Positions 7,084-8,192 of a DNA stretch of 8,192 nucleotides are shown piece by piece. Position 1 is the stretch's first letter. Every line of letters starts with the position of its first letter. The stretch is taken from contig JBCCFW010000254.1 in the NCBI GenBank assembly GCA_039029535.1, forward strand, positions 1-8,192, in the 5' to 3' direction. The stretch comes from JBCCFW01 sp039029535. Its GTDB lineage: Bacteria > Acidobacteriota > JBCCFW01. The position numbers and the translations under genes were made by a program. Under the pieces are notes generated by a model. That model searched no databases, had not been told where the DNA came from, and was given only the letters and a program-made list of their open reading frames with translations.

Positions 7084-7102
7084 GAACCCGTGCCACGGGT
7101 TC
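7084..7102 (+). terminator. Hairpin directly after the stop codon of paralog A
   Basis: GAACCCGT (7084-7091) and ACGGGTTC (7095-7102) form a perfect 8-bp stem around a 3-nt GCC loop, starting at the first base after the TAG stop. No U-tract follows. It is placed to act as a terminator or 3' stabiliser between the two tandem paralogs. The copy after paralog B, if any, is outside the window. Confidence 0.6.
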
Positions 7103-7148
7103 ACCTGGCGAGCGCTCGGCAACCTGAACGTCACGGCCCTGGCAGTCT

Positions 7149-7174
7149 CCACCCAAGCGGCATGGTGGAACGCA
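7149..7174 (+). repeat. 26-bp leader element, copy 2 (upstream of the 7211 gene)
   Basis: This is the exact match of 5707-5732, including the CCACC (7149-7153) and GGTGG (7164-7168) inverted repeat. It lies 36 nt before the ATG at 7211, against 34 nt in copy 1. The short frame opened by its internal ATG terminates differently in the two copies, which argues against a conserved leader peptide. The surrounding gap 7084-7210 otherwise holds the hairpin at 7084-7102 and the ribosome binding site at 7200-7205. Confidence 0.7.
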
Positions 7175-7210
7175 CCAGGCCGCGTTTCCATCTGCGGCGA
7201 GGAGGGGTCG

Positions 7211-8192
7211 ATGAGGGGAACCGCAGGTCTGCTCAACATCACCGGGACCGCGGTCCTGCTCACGCTGATGAGCGCGGTGCCTGCCACCGCCTTCACGCCG
7301 GGCGCCTGCTGCCACTACTACGGCATCGGATGGGAGTGCCGCGATCTCTGCGATGCCGAGTGCCGGACCTGGCGTGGTGACGCCATGTGGCACGGCCCGG
7401 GCACGAGCTGCGCCACCCTCGATTGCGGCATCGGCGGTTGCTGTCTCGACACCGGCTGCTTCGACATGGACTTCCGCAGTTGCGACTCCGCTCGTGGAGC
7501 TTGGCAGGGCGTCCTCGACCGCTGTCCGTCGAGTCGCTGCACCGCCCCAGTCGGCGCCTGCTGCGAGCCCCTCGGCTCCAGCAGCTTCACCTGCACCGAG
7601 CGGACCGCCGTGGCCTGCGCCGTCGTCGGCGGCAGCTTCCTCGGCACCGGAACGACCTGCGAGGAGACCGACTGCGCGGCCCCGCAGGCCTGCTGCCTCT
7701 CCGATGGCACTTGCATCGACTCGACCATCGGCGACTGCCGCGACGCTGGTGGCCAGGTGGGCGCCTTCGGCAGCGACTGTGCGACCGCCGACTGCACGGC
7801 AACGGAGGCGGCTTGCATCGTCACTGTCGGCATTCGCTGCCTCGACCTGCTGCCCGCGGACATCGCGGAGTTCGGCGGGACGAGCATGGGCCCGGGCAGC
7901 TCCTGCGACACGTTCGACTGCACCGGCGGCGCCTGCTGCCTGCCCGACGGAAGCTGTGAGGTCTTCCCCAGCCGTGGCGCCTGCCTCGAGGCCGGCGGCA
8001 CGCCCCGCGCCCCCTTCTCGACCTGCGACGAGGTCGAGTGCACCGCCCAACCGCTCGGGGCCTGCTGCCTGGACACGACCTGCGTCGAGGTCACGCGAGC
8101 CAACTGCTCCTGGCGCCGAGGCGACGCGCAAGGACCGGACAGCACCTGCGACGACGTCAGTTGCACTGCGCTCCGACCCGGCTCGATGGCGA
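7211..8192 (+). CDS. Secreted cysteine-rich modular protein (paralog B, 3'-truncated by the window)
   Basis: The frame is open from ATG 7211 to the right edge, giving 327 complete codons. AGGAGG at 7200-7205 with 5-nt spacing supports the start. The signal peptide is residues 1-27 (TAVLLTLMSAVPATA, cleavage after ATA). Seven cysteine-rich modules follow, colinear with paralog A without gaps and beginning at the same residue 31. One extra cysteine, C47 (DLCDAEC), has no partner in A. By hand count, about 57% of residues 1-115 and about 83% of 116 onward match A. The sequence leaves the window just as A's distinct C-terminal domain would begin (ALRPGSMA against AIRPGSIA). It therefore probably carries that domain too, but this is not visible. 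A secreted disulfide-stabilised protein of unknown role is inferred. Confidence 0.88.
   Translation, partial: MRGTAGLLNITGTAVLLTLMSAVPATAFTPGACCHYYGIGWECRDLCDAECRTWRGDAMWHGPGTSCATLDCGIGGCCLDTGCFDMDFRSCDSARGAWQGVLDRCPSSRCTAPVGACCEPLGSSSFTCTERTAVACAVVGGSFLGTGTTCEETDCAAPQACCLSDGTCIDSTIGDCRDAGGQVGAFGSDCATADCTATEAACIVTVGIRCLDLLPADIAEFGGTSMGPGSSCDTFDCTGGACCLPDGSCEVFPSRGACLEAGGTPRAPFSTCDEVECTAQPLGACCLDTTCVEVTRANCSWRRGDAQGPDSTCDDVSCTALRPGSMA

Larger units (their letters stand above)
5671..8192 (+). repeat. Tandem gene duplication with a period of about 1.44 kb
   Basis: Copy 1 begins near 5671 (CGCTCGGC, leader of paralog A). Copy 2 begins near 7113 with the same bases, an offset of 1442 bp that becomes 1444 bp within the genes. 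The duplicated unit includes leader, ribosome binding site and the coding sequence as far as it can be followed to the right edge. The protein alignment has no gaps over 327 residues. The duplication runs head to tail, and copy 2 continues beyond the window. Further copies downstream are possible. Confidence 0.85.

Overview
The window is high-GC bacterial DNA with long antisense shadow ORFs, as expected at this base composition. It carries six protein genes, two of them cut by the window edges, and I see no RNA genes, insertion sequences or CRISPR arrays. Three of the six encode exported proteins built from short cysteine-rich modules (a GACC core, a Pro-Asp-Gly-Cys-like turn, then GG.F.G.GT.C and a final Cys). 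From general knowledge, such module families with short C-terminal sorting tails are common in Planctomycetota, Myxococcota and related environmental, often uncultured, lineages. The sequence alone does not settle the phylum.

Layout. Bases 1-1064 (+) hold the 3' end of a cysteine-rich repeat protein. It has eight modules, a nearly identical 222-bp internal tandem repeat, and a C-terminal VPLPPW-hydrophobic-RR tail resembling IPTL/PEP-CTERM sorting signals. Bases 1190-3367 (+) encode a complete catalase-peroxidase KatG with all active-site residues. A perfect 13-bp inverted repeat at 3375-3404 separates katG from a convergent two-gene minus-strand operon. That operon is a GATase1/AraC-type regulator (4536-5579) followed, with a 23-nt overlap, by an exported DJ-1/PfpI-TPR fusion protein (3431-4558).

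Bases 5767-7083 (+) encode a second cysteine-rich secreted protein, with a different, non-cysteine-rich C-terminal domain. A terminator-like hairpin follows it. From 7211 to the right edge (+) lies the start of a tandem paralog, open to the edge. The two paralogs and their upstream leaders form a duplication with a period of about 1.44 kb, including a 26-bp identical element upstream of each gene.

How they may work together. The regulator/DJ-1 pair is probably one regulatory-effector unit: both proteins carry the same fold with its nucleophile cysteine, one fused to DNA-binding helices and the other exported and fused to TPRs. KatG is a stand-alone cytoplasmic peroxide-detoxification gene. 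The cysteine-rich proteins are likely disulfide-stabilised surface or secreted structural proteins expanding by local duplication. A link between peroxide/thiol chemistry and the disulfide-rich proteins is possible from position alone, but nothing in the sequence proves it.
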